From: Puniceicoccales bacterium
Lineage (GTDB): Bacteria > Verrucomicrobiota > Verrucomicrobiia > Opitutales > UBA953
Direction: 5' to 3'
Assembly: GCA_031289285.1 (NCBI GenBank)
Contig: JAITPT010000099.1
Span: forward strand, 1-8,948
Length of the DNA stretch: 8,948 nucleotides
In this document: one piece after another, positions 1-5,158 of the stretch
Position numbering within the stretch: the first letter of the stretch is position 1
How the letters are laid out: each line of letters begins with the position of its first letter
Program-made: the position numbers and the translations under genes
Notes under the pieces: generated by a model
The model's input: only the letters and a program-made list of their open reading frames with translations
What the model was told of the DNA's origin: nothing
Database searches by the model: none

Positions 1-170
1 AGAACGAATGTCACCACGGTTACTCCGCAGAAATCGGCGACACAGCGGAGTTGCTTGCGCATGACCTCCTTCTCGGTGTCACCGAATAATTTTTCTCCGT
101 TTATCGTGCGAGAGATGCAATGATAAACAGCCGCGTCCGGTTTGATTTTCAGTCTTCTGTTACGAGCCAT
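1..170 (-). CDS. Y1 (IS200-like) REP-associated transposase, N-terminal part, cut by window edge
   Basis: Read on the minus strand from the ATG at 170-168, an uninterrupted frame of 56 codons runs to the window edge. It begins MARNRRLKIKPDAAVYHCIS and continues through RTINGEKLFGDTEKE. Small residues before V-Y-H, then I-S-R and an acidic stretch with a basic helix, are the typical opening of the Y1_Tnp family (TnpA_REP/RAYT). These are single-strand DNA transposases that nick with a catalytic tyrosine. The HUH motif and the tyrosine would lie beyond the edge, so activity cannot be judged. The DNA just upstream carries short repeats such as CCAGACCC and AGACCCGTCCCC, the kind of flank expected for a REP-associated member. 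It is transcribed away from pdxH. The family call is by pattern recognition and fairly confident; the subfamily is inferred. Confidence 0.72.
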   Translation of the reverse strand, partial: MARNRRLKIKPDAAVYHCISRTINGEKLFGDTEKEVMRKQLRCVADFCGVTVVTFV

Positions 171-187
171 AGCCACCCAGAAAATCA

Positions 188-253
188 CCAGACCCGGCAA
201 AATGCCAGAAAAAAAAGACCCGTCCCCAAGATAAAAATCAGACCCGTCCCCAA
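188..253. repeat. REP-like short repeats upstream of the transposase
   Basis: CCAGACCC (188-195) is followed by a small hairpin GGCA-AAA-TGCC (196-206). Two direct copies of AGACCCGTCCCCAA follow, at 216-229 and 240-253, 24 bp apart. On the transposase coding strand they read as GGGGACGGGTCT elements just before the gene. No gene or promoter explains them. CCAGACCC is also present in every 140-bp unit at the right end of the window. A role as transposase recognition or REP-like sequence is an inference. Confidence 0.55.
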
Positions 254-298
254 AATTTTGCGGATTGCGGAGAGGGAAGAATGCGGGCTGTTTGAGGT

Positions 299-943
299 AT
301 GGATATCGCATATTTGCGCACCGAATACGCTAAGGCGGGACTTGAACAAAAGGACCTCGCTGCCACGCCGTTCAGGCAGTTTGAAGTTTGGTTCAAACAA
401 GCCTGCGAAGCCCAACTGCACGAACCTAACGCAATGAGCCTCGCCACAGTCAGCGCCGATGGGTGCCCGTCATGCCGCACCGTGCTCCTGAAAGTTTTTG
501 ATGAACACGGTTTTGTTTTTTTTACAAATTATTCGAGCAAGAAGGCCCTCGACATCGCCGCCAACCCACGCGCCACGCTGCTTTTCCCGTGGTTGCATCT
601 GGAGCGCCAAGTGCAAATCACAGGCACAGTGGAAAAAATCACCGCACTCGAATCCCTGCGCTATTTCGCCACCCGCCCCTACGGTAGCCAACTCGGCGCA
701 TGGGTCTCACACCAAAGCCAAGTCATCACCACTCGCCAACTTCTCCTGAAAAAACTCGACGAAATGAAACGCAAGTTTTCAGAGGGAAAAGTGCCACTGC
801 CCGACTTCTGGGGCGGATACCGCGTCATCCCGCAAACCGTGGAGTTTTGGCAGGGTCGCCCCAATCGCCTGCACGACCGCTTTCAATACACACGCGACCC
901 CAACACAGAAAACGGCTGGCGCATCGAACGCCTCGCCCCCTAA
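299..943 (+). CDS. pdxH: Pyridoxamine 5'-phosphate oxidase
   Basis: FMN-dependent cytosolic oxidase that converts pyridoxine or pyridoxamine 5'-phosphate to pyridoxal 5'-phosphate with O2, the last step of PLP synthesis and salvage. The 214 residues match the usual length (E. coli 218) and align end to end. The N-terminal LRTEY (6-10) contains the substrate-contacting Arg and Tyr. RTVLLK (60-65) and TNYSSKKA (76-83) are the FMN-binding strand and loop. GSQLGAWVSHQSQ (129-141) is a second FMN segment. The C-terminal dimerisation domain has FWGGYRV (170-176), EFWQGRPNRLHDRF (182-195, catalytic Arg190 and His192) and the terminal RLAP. The ATG at 299 is the first possible start after an in-frame TGA at 293-295. 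The only strong purine-rich sequence (around 270-280) precedes a five-codon mini-frame (281-295, M-R-A-V-stop) rather than this ATG. No promoter is obvious. trpE follows after 64 bp on the same strand. Confidence 0.96.
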   Translation: MDIAYLRTEYAKAGLEQKDLAATPFRQFEVWFKQACEAQLHEPNAMSLATVSADGCPSCRTVLLKVFDEHGFVFFTNYSSKKALDIAANPRATLLFPWLHLERQVQITGTVEKITALESLRYFATRPYGSQLGAWVSHQSQVITTRQLLLKKLDEMKRKFSEGKVPLPDFWGGYRVIPQTVEFWQGRPNRLHDRFQYTRDPNTENGWRIERLAP

Positions 944-1007
944 CCGCCAAACCGCCCTTCGCCGCGAAAAGCGTTGAGCCACTGCGGCTGCCGCCTACGT
1001 TCGCGCT

Positions 1008-2540
1008 GTGAAGATTTTTCCCGATAAAGACACTTTCGCCAAACTTGCCCGCGAGGGAAATGTCATCCCCGTTTACGCGGATTTGATGGCAGACATGGAG
1101 ACACCCGTTTCCGTCTATGCCAAGTTGCGCACACGCGGGCCATCGTTCCTGCTCGAGTCGGTAACAGGCGGCGAACACATCAGCCGCTACAGTTTTGTCG
1201 GCGCACGCCCCAAACAAATCATCACCGCTTGGGACGACCGCACCGTCATCAAACATCGCGACGGCACCTCAGAAACTTTCCCCACGCCCGCTGACCCGCT
1301 CGCACTCGTTGAAAAAATCATCGCCCCGTGCCGCCCTGTCCCGCTACCCGGAATGCCGCCGTTCACTGGTGGTGCCGTTGGCTTCGTGGGGCACGAATAC
1401 ATCCATTGCGTCGAGCCTTCGGTGCCGCTCGCGCCCAAAGACGAGCTGGGTGTGCCGCTGCTGCAATTTATGGTCATGGACAGCCTCGTGATTTTTGACC
1501 ACGCCCGCCAACTCCTGCGCCTGTGCGTCAACGCATTCATCGCCGACGACGCAGACACCGGCGAGGTTTGGGAACAGGCCGCCATCGAGTTGAAGGTGCT
1601 TTTCAACACACTGAAAACCCCTCGCGCCCTCGCGCCCTCCGAGCTTGTGACCGACGCCGAGCCGGAGCCGCCGAAGAGCAACTTCTCGCGCGAGGCTTTC
1701 GAGGCCGCTGCGCAAAAAGCCCGCGAGTATATTTTTGCGGGCGACGGTGTGCAGGTCGTCCTCTCGCAACGTTTCGAGCAAGACTACGACGGCGACGCGC
1801 TCGACCTCTACCGCGTCCTGCGCTACATCAATCCCTCGCCGCACATGTTTATTTTGGAAAGCGGGGAGGGGTTCCAAGTCGCGGGCGCGTCGCCAGAGGT
1901 GAACGTCCGCGTGACAAGCGGGCGCATGGAGATACGCCCCATTGCGGGCACCCGTCCGCGCGGCAGCGACGAAGCGGCGGACAAGGCACTCGAGCGCGAA
2001 TTGCTCGCCGACGAGAAAGAACGCGCCGAGCACCTGATGCTGGTGGATTTGGCACGCAACGACCTTGGCCGCGTGAGCGAGCCGGGCACGGTGCGCGTCG
2101 AGGAATACGCCGTCGTGGAGCGTTACTCGCACGTCATGCACATCGTCTCGCAGGTGGAAGGCAAACTTGCGGCGGGCAAAAATGCGTTTGATGTATTTCG
2201 TGCCACGTTTCCGGCGGGCACACTCAGCGGTGCGCCCAAGGTGCGGGCGATGCAAATCATCACGGAGCTTGAGGGCACACGGCGCGGTTTTTACGGCGGT
2301 GCGCTCGGCTATTTTTCGTTTTCGGGCAACCACGACTCTTGCATCACGATACGCAGTGCCCTGCTCAAAAACGGCAAGGCATACATCCAAGCGGGTGCGG
2401 GCATCGTCGCCGATTCTGTCCCTGCAAACGAGCACACCGAGACTGTCAACAAATCGCTCGGCGTGGCCCGTGCGGTAGCTATCGCGAAAAAACGCAGAGA
2501 CTCCGGCAACCCGAAAAATCCCTCGCACCGCGCTTCATAA
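1008..2540 (+). CDS. trpE: Anthranilate synthase component I
   Basis: Catalytic (aminase/lyase) subunit that makes anthranilate from chorismate, using ammonia from the TrpG glutaminase; first committed step of tryptophan synthesis. It has 510 residues, normal for the family. The N-terminal regulatory domain has LLESVTGG (48-55), the segment that binds tryptophan for feedback inhibition. The chorismate-binding domain has PIAGTRPRG (311-319), EHLMLVDLARNDLGRV (341-356), PAGTLSGAPKVRAM (402-415), GYFSFSGNHDSCITIRS (434-450) and QAGAGIVADSVPANE (461-475). The last 15 residues are basic and probably disordered. The start is a GTG. KIFPDKDTFAKLAREGNVIPVY matches known TrpE N-termini, and no better start lies upstream. 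The intact PIAGT and LLES motifs favour TrpE over PabB. trpG is not in the window, and I see no leader peptide or Trp-codon cluster that would suggest attenuation. It converges with rpmA. Confidence 0.96.
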   Translation: MKIFPDKDTFAKLAREGNVIPVYADLMADMETPVSVYAKLRTRGPSFLLESVTGGEHISRYSFVGARPKQIITAWDDRTVIKHRDGTSETFPTPADPLALVEKIIAPCRPVPLPGMPPFTGGAVGFVGHEYIHCVEPSVPLAPKDELGVPLLQFMVMDSLVIFDHARQLLRLCVNAFIADDADTGEVWEQAAIELKVLFNTLKTPRALAPSELVTDAEPEPPKSNFSREAFEAAAQKAREYIFAGDGVQVVLSQRFEQDYDGDALDLYRVLRYINPSPHMFILESGEGFQVAGASPEVNVRVTSGRMEIRPIAGTRPRGSDEAADKALERELLADEKERAEHLMLVDLARNDLGRVSEPGTVRVEEYAVVERYSHVMHIVSQVEGKLAAGKNAFDVFRATFPAGTLSGAPKVRAMQIITELEGTRRGFYGGALGYFSFSGNHDSCITIRSALLKNGKAYIQAGAGIVADSVPANEHTETVNKSLGVARAVAIAKKRRDSGNPKNPSHRAS

Positions 2541-2555
2541 TCTACCGCGCATCCC

Positions 2556-2576
2556 GTGCGCACTCCTCGTGCGCAC
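2556..2576. repeat. Hairpin of two GTGCGCAC copies after trpE
   Basis: GTGCGCAC occurs at 2556-2563 and again at 2569-2576, separated by TCCTC. The octamer is its own reverse complement, so the pair is both a direct and an inverted repeat and forms a perfect 8-bp stem. It lies 16 nt after the trpE stop codon and directly before the terminator-like hairpin. There is no T-run, so it is not a terminator on its own; it may stabilise the trpE mRNA 3' end. Confidence 0.6.
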
Positions 2577-2578
2577 AC

Positions 2579-2610
2579 AAAAAGAGACCGAGCCGAAGCC
2601 GGTCCCTTTT
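2579..2610. terminator. Bidirectional intrinsic terminator between trpE and rpmA
   Basis: The stem GAGACCG (2584-2590) pairs with CGGTCCC (2600-2606) with one A-C mismatch. Inside it a bulged A, two GC pairs and the loop CGAA complete the hairpin. It is flanked by AAAAA on the left and TTTT on the right. On the minus strand the hairpin has a c(TTCG)g tetraloop and is followed by TTTTT, a strong form serving rplU-rpmA. On the plus strand it ends in TTTT and can serve trpE. Its position between two converging transcripts fits this role. Confidence 0.75.
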
Positions 2611-2635
2611 GCCGCCCCTTGCGGTGCGTCGCTAC

Positions 2636-2691
2636 GTCGGCCTACGTCGCGGCACCATTGGTGCCGTCGCCGTCGCTGCCGTCGGCCTACG
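2636..2691. repeat. GTCGGCCTACG repeats and hairpin around the rpmA stop
   Basis: GTCGGCCTACG occurs at 2636-2646 and 2681-2691; the second copy contains the rpmA stop codon. Between them CGGCACC-ATT-GGTGCCG (2650-2666) forms a perfect 7-bp hairpin within GCCGTCGC-rich simple sequence. The same simple sequence continues into the Ala-rich end of rpmA. This suggests the L27 tail grew from short GC-rich repeats. Confidence 0.5.
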
Positions 2692-2965
2692 CTGCCGCCG
2701 CTGCCGTCGCGACGGGTGCTGCGACGACTTGCACGGAGACGCGCCGATGTGCGGCGTCCCAGCGGACGATGCCGTCTTCAAGCGCGAAGAGCGTGTGATC
2801 GCGTCCGATGCCGACATTTGCGCCCGGGTGCATTTTGGTTCCGCGTTGGCGGATGAGAATGTTGCCGGCGCGGGCCTTCTGGCCGCCGTAGAGTTTAACG
2901 CCGAGTCGCTGCGAGTTTGAGTCGCGACCGTTGCGGGATGTGCCGCCGCCTTTTTTTGTAGCCAT
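2687..2965 (-). CDS. rpmA: 50S ribosomal protein L27
   Basis: Large-subunit ribosomal protein whose N-terminus reaches towards the peptidyl transferase centre. The 92 residues begin MATKKGGGTSRNGRDSNSQR, followed by LGVKLYGGQ (21-29), AGNILIRQRGT (33-43) and HPGANVGIGRDHTLFAL (46-62), all diagnostic of L27. There is no cleavable N-terminal extension of the Firmicutes type, so the mature N-terminus is direct. After the usual domain end near residue 80 comes a short Ala/Val tail (VVAAPVATAAAAA) coded by GCC/GTC-rich simple sequence. It lies 63 bp downstream of rplU in the usual rplU-rpmA order. obg, often next, is absent; a terminator facing trpE follows instead. A weak GGAAG lies before the ATG, and no strong ribosome binding site is seen. 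Confidence 0.97.
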   Translation of the reverse strand: MATKKGGGTSRNGRDSNSQRLGVKLYGGQKARAGNILIRQRGTKMHPGANVGIGRDHTLFALEDGIVRWDAAHRRVSVQVVAAPVATAAAAA

Positions 2966-3028
2966 AGTGTGTGAGTCTTCCGGTTAGAGGTTGGTGTAGT
3001 GTAGTTGAAAGGTGTGCTCGCCCGAAGC

Positions 3029-3343
3029 TCAGCCTTGGACGGTCTCGATTTTGATAACCGATAACTCCTGCCGATGACCACGGCGGCGCGAGTAATTTTT
3101 ACGGCGGCGGTGTTTGAAGATGCGAATCTTCTCCCCGCGCTTGTTCTCCAAAATCGTCGCGGTGACACGGGCGCCCGCAATAGTCGGCGTCCCGATTCTC
3201 ACGCCCTCGCCCTCGCCGAGCAGCAAGACTTGGTCGAGCGTGACAGTGTCGCCGGCTTTGGTTTCCGGGTAACGATTAACTTTCAGGATGTCGCCTTCTT
3301 TGACCGTGAACTGACGACCTTGTGTGATGATGGTTGCTTTCAT
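3029..3343 (-). CDS. rplU: 50S ribosomal protein L21
   Basis: Large-subunit protein that binds 23S rRNA. The 104 residues match the family length. Diagnostic segments are the opening MKATIITQGRQFTVKEGDIL, then GDTVTLDQVLLLG (31-43), GTPTIAGARVTATIL (51-65) and the basic IFKHRRRKNYSRRRGHRQ (74-91) that contacts rRNA. It is the first gene of a minus-strand pair with rpmA. The 210 bp shared with divergent trmD must hold its promoter. The best candidate I see is weak (TTGGCG, 17 bp, AAAAAT; 3400-3428 on the minus strand). There is no Shine-Dalgarno sequence before the ATG. Confidence 0.97.
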   Translation of the reverse strand: MKATIITQGRQFTVKEGDILKVNRYPETKAGDTVTLDQVLLLGEGEGVRIGTPTIAGARVTATILENKRGEKIRIFKHRRRKNYSRRRGHRQELSVIKIETVQG

Positions 3344-3399
3344 TGAGACGTTGTAAAGGGGGAGGTAAGAAATCGCTCAACCGCCAAAACGCAAGAGAT

Positions 3400-3428
3400 A
3401 TTTTTCGCAAACAAACACACCGCGCCAA
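3400..3428 (-). promoter_or_regulatory. Weak candidate promoter for rplU-rpmA
   Basis: On the minus strand TTGGCG (3428-3423) and AAAAAT (3405-3400) are separated by 17 bp and point to rplU. The match to the sigma-70 consensus is partial. It is listed because it is the best spaced pair in the 3344-3553 divergent region, which otherwise holds only GC-rich simple sequence (CCGCCGC-like runs at 3450-3510). Confidence 0.22.
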
Positions 3429-3553
3429 CACCCACCACACTGCCGCACCCGCGCCGCCCTGCCCTGCCCCACGCCGCCACCGCCGCAGCCGCCGCCGTCG
3501 CGCCGCCAACAGTTGCTTGCCACGAGGGCGCGTTTGCGGGTTTCCTCGCCGCC

Positions 3554-4246
3554 ATGCGCATAGACTTGCTCACACTTTTTCCGAAGATGGTCGAAGGATT
3601 TTTTTCTGAAAGCATCATCGGGCGCGCTGTCGAAAACGGGCTTCTCCAAATCACCGTCCGCGACATCCGCGACTGGTCGCTCGACAAACATCGCCGCGTG
3701 GACGACACGCCCTTTGGCGGCGGCGCGGGGATGCTCATGTCGCCCCAACCGCTCTTCGACGCCATCGAGGCCGTGCGCGGCGCAGACGCCGCCTGCCCCG
3801 TCATCTACCTGTGCCCCGACGGCGAGCCGCTCACCAACGACCTCGCCCGCGAGCTTGCCCGCGAGCCGCGCCTCGTGCTCGTGAGCGGCCACTACGAAGG
3901 CATTGACCAGCGTGTGCGCGACGCCGCCATCACGCGGGAAATTTCTATCGGCGACTACGTGCTCACCAACGGCACGCTCGCCGCCGCAGTTTTGACGGAC
4001 TGCGTGGCGCGTCAAATCCCCGGTGTTTTGGGCGAAGAAAATTCCTTGACGGGCGACAGCTTCAACGGCAACCTCCTCTCCTTTCCTCAATACACGAGGC
4101 CCGCGGAATTCCGCGGTTTGGCAGTTCCGCCCGTGTTGCTCTCAGGCAACCACGGTGCCATCGCAAGATGGCGGAGAGAACGCCAAACTGAGAAGACACG
4201 TCGGCGTCGTCCGGATATTTTTTCCAAGTCAAACCAGCAAAACTAA
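3554..4246 (+). CDS. trmD: tRNA (guanine-37-N1)-methyltransferase
   Basis: Uses S-adenosylmethionine to methylate N1 of G37 next to the anticodon of tRNAs reading CNN codons, which prevents +1 frameshifting. Dimeric cytosolic SPOUT enzyme with a trefoil knot. The 230 residues include the canonical start MRIDLLTLFP, DDTPFGGGAGMLM (50-62), the knot segment LVLVSGHYEGIDQRV (107-121), and SIGDYVLTNGTLAAAVLTD (131-149). VARQIPGVLG (151-160) carries the conserved Arg153. GDSF (167-170) carries the probable general base Asp168. The C-terminal SFPQYTRP and PPVLLSGNHGAIARWRRE segments are present. The last ten or so residues are unconserved and hydrophilic. The ATG fits the family start exactly; no Shine-Dalgarno sequence is visible. 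rplS begins 7 bp downstream, so the two are co-transcribed. rpsP and rimM, which precede trmD in many bacteria, are not here. Confidence 0.97.
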   Translation: MRIDLLTLFPKMVEGFFSESIIGRAVENGLLQITVRDIRDWSLDKHRRVDDTPFGGGAGMLMSPQPLFDAIEAVRGADAACPVIYLCPDGEPLTNDLARELAREPRLVLVSGHYEGIDQRVRDAAITREISIGDYVLTNGTLAAAVLTDCVARQIPGVLGEENSLTGDSFNGNLLSFPQYTRPAEFRGLAVPPVLLSGNHGAIARWRRERQTEKTRRRRPDIFSKSNQQN

Positions 4247-4253
4247 CAAACAC

Positions 4254-4688
4254 ATGAGCCAGAAAATACTCAACTCCGTCAGCGCGTCCCTGCTCAAATC
4301 GGGGCGGGACAACTTCAAAGTCGGCGACGGCGTCAAGGTCTATACCAAAGTCCGCGAGGGCGACAAAGAGCGCGTCCAAATCTTCGCGGGCATTGTCATC
4401 GCCCGCAAAGGCGGCGGCATCGCGGAGACGTTCACCGTGCGCCGCATCTCCTACGGCGAGGGCGTCGAGCGCGTCTTCCCAGTCAACAGCCCGCTGATTG
4501 AAAAGGTGGCTGTTGACCGCAAATCCGTGCCGATGAAAGCACGCCTGTATTACCTGCGCGGGCGTCTCGGCAAACAGGCCACCAAGGTCAAAGAGCGCCG
4601 CTTCCTCGAAGCAGCCACCGTCGCCGTGCCGACACCTGCGCCCGCGCCAGTCGCCGCCGCAGCGACCGCCGCACCCGCCGCCGCTTAA
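4254..4688 (+). CDS. rplS: 50S ribosomal protein L19 with Ala/Pro-rich tail
   Basis: Large-subunit protein at the 30S-50S interface. The core covers residues 1-118: FKVGDGVKVYTKVREGDKER (21-40), QIFAGIVIARKGGGIAETFT (42-61), VRRISYGEGVERVFP (62-76) and KARLYYLRGRLGKQATKVKER (95-115) are diagnostic. It has 144 residues against about 115 in E. coli. The excess is a C-terminal tail of roughly 25 residues made almost only of Ala, Pro, Val and Thr. The open frame extends upstream to 4155, but the ATG at 4254 gives the family N-terminus MSQKILNSV and avoids overlapping trmD. It is the second gene of trmD-rplS. No Shine-Dalgarno sequence precedes it, only an A-rich stretch. No intrinsic terminator is seen before the tRNA gene. 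Confidence 0.96.
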   Translation: MSQKILNSVSASLLKSGRDNFKVGDGVKVYTKVREGDKERVQIFAGIVIARKGGGIAETFTVRRISYGEGVERVFPVNSPLIEKVAVDRKSVPMKARLYYLRGRLGKQATKVKERRFLEAATVAVPTPAPAPVAAAATAAPAAA

Positions 4689-4730
4689 CGCCGCACACGG
4701 TGTCTCTTCAAAAGAAGTTAAAAAAAATGC

Positions 4731-4758
4731 TTGTCAAACGAAGCGCGAAACGCATCGT
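4731..4758 (+). promoter_or_regulatory. Candidate promoter for tRNA-Val
   Basis: TTGTCA (4731-4736) is a five-of-six match to the -35 box. CATCGT (4753-4758) is a poor -10 at 16 bp spacing. Transcription would start near 4765, about 12 nt before the tRNA, a normal 5' leader. Read-through from rplS is the alternative, since no terminator lies between. Confidence 0.3.
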
Positions 4759-4776
4759 CCGCCGCCTTCCTTTTTC

Positions 4777-4853
4777 GGGGGTATAGCTCAGTTGGTTAGA
4801 GCGTCTGCATGACACGCAGAAGGTCGCAGATTCGAGTTCTGCTACTCCCACCA
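4777..4853 (+). tRNA. tRNA-Val (anticodon GAC)
   Basis: All 77 bases fold into a standard cloverleaf. The acceptor GGGGGTA pairs with TACTCCC (one G-U pair), with discriminator A and an encoded CCA end. The D arm is GCTC/GAGC. The anticodon stem TCTGC/GCAGA closes the loop ATGACAC, giving anticodon GAC for valine codons GUC/GUU. The variable loop is AGGTC. The T arm GCAGA/TCTGC has the loop TTCGAGT. No mismatches disturb the arms, so it should be functional. Confidence 0.97.
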
Positions 4854-4858
4854 TCAAC

Positions 4859-4888
4859 AGAACCGCCCACACGGGCGGTTCTTTTTTT
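4859..4888 (+). terminator. Intrinsic terminator of tRNA-Val
   Basis: The perfect 10-bp stem AGAACCGCCC (4859-4868) and GGGCGGTTCT (4873-4882) has the loop ACAC and is followed directly by T6. It begins 5 nt after the CCA end. This is the clearest terminator in the window. Confidence 0.93.
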
Positions 4889-4987
4889 GCGCCGCTGTTG
4901 CCACCGCCGCCGCCGTGCCTCGTGCCGCTGCTGCGAGTGAGGACGCAGGCATGGGACGCCGGACATCGGACACAGGACGCCGCCCCA

Positions 4988-5064
4988 CCGCGCAACCGCG
5001 CAAGCACTGCCCCGCCCCGCCGCGCAAACGCGCAAGCACTGCCGCCCCGCCGCGCAAGTGCTGC
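4988..5064. repeat. GC-rich imperfect tandem repeat
   Basis: CGCGCAAGCACTGC occurs at 4997-5010 and 5029-5042 (period 32), with a variant CGCGCAAGTGCTGC at 5051-5064, separated by CCCCGCC-type sequence. AGCACT in the second copy is complementary to AGTGCT in the third, so a hairpin is possible. The spacer 4889-5118 holds nothing else I can identify; its open frames are products of GC-rich simple sequence. Confidence 0.6.
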
Positions 5065-5118
5065 CCGCCACACCGCCACGTGCTGCCGCCGTCTCGCTGC
5101 CGCGGGCCTTGCGAAAAA

Positions 5119-5147
5119 TTGACAAGCCTCCCGTGCGTCGGTTCAGT
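5119..5147 (+). promoter_or_regulatory. Promoter of the devC-like gene
   Basis: A perfect TTGACA (5119-5124), a 17-bp spacer and TTCAGT (5142-5147, three of six) form a sigma-70-type promoter. Transcription would start near 5154, only about 5 nt before the ATG at 5159. The mRNA would be close to leaderless, which agrees with the absence of any Shine-Dalgarno sequence. Confidence 0.55.
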
Positions 5148-5158
5148 CACGCGGATAC

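Noticed and set aside
120..437. 105-codon plus-strand frame before pdxH
   Set aside because: It crosses the transposase start, the short repeats and the pdxH 5' end in another frame; basic low-complexity peptide without family features.
1344..2528. 394-codon open frame on the minus strand inside trpE
   Set aside because: It lies wholly antisense to a well-conserved trpE, and its Arg/His/Ala-rich protein resembles no family; GC-rich codon bias leaves such frames open.
2339..2920. 193-codon plus-strand frame across the end of trpE and rpmA
   Set aside because: It overlaps two real genes and the terminator and has an Arg/Ser-rich shadow composition.
4689..4730. Terminator directly after rplS
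   Set aside because: Only a 4-bp CTTC/GAAG stem followed by A-rich DNA; no T-run on the plus strand.
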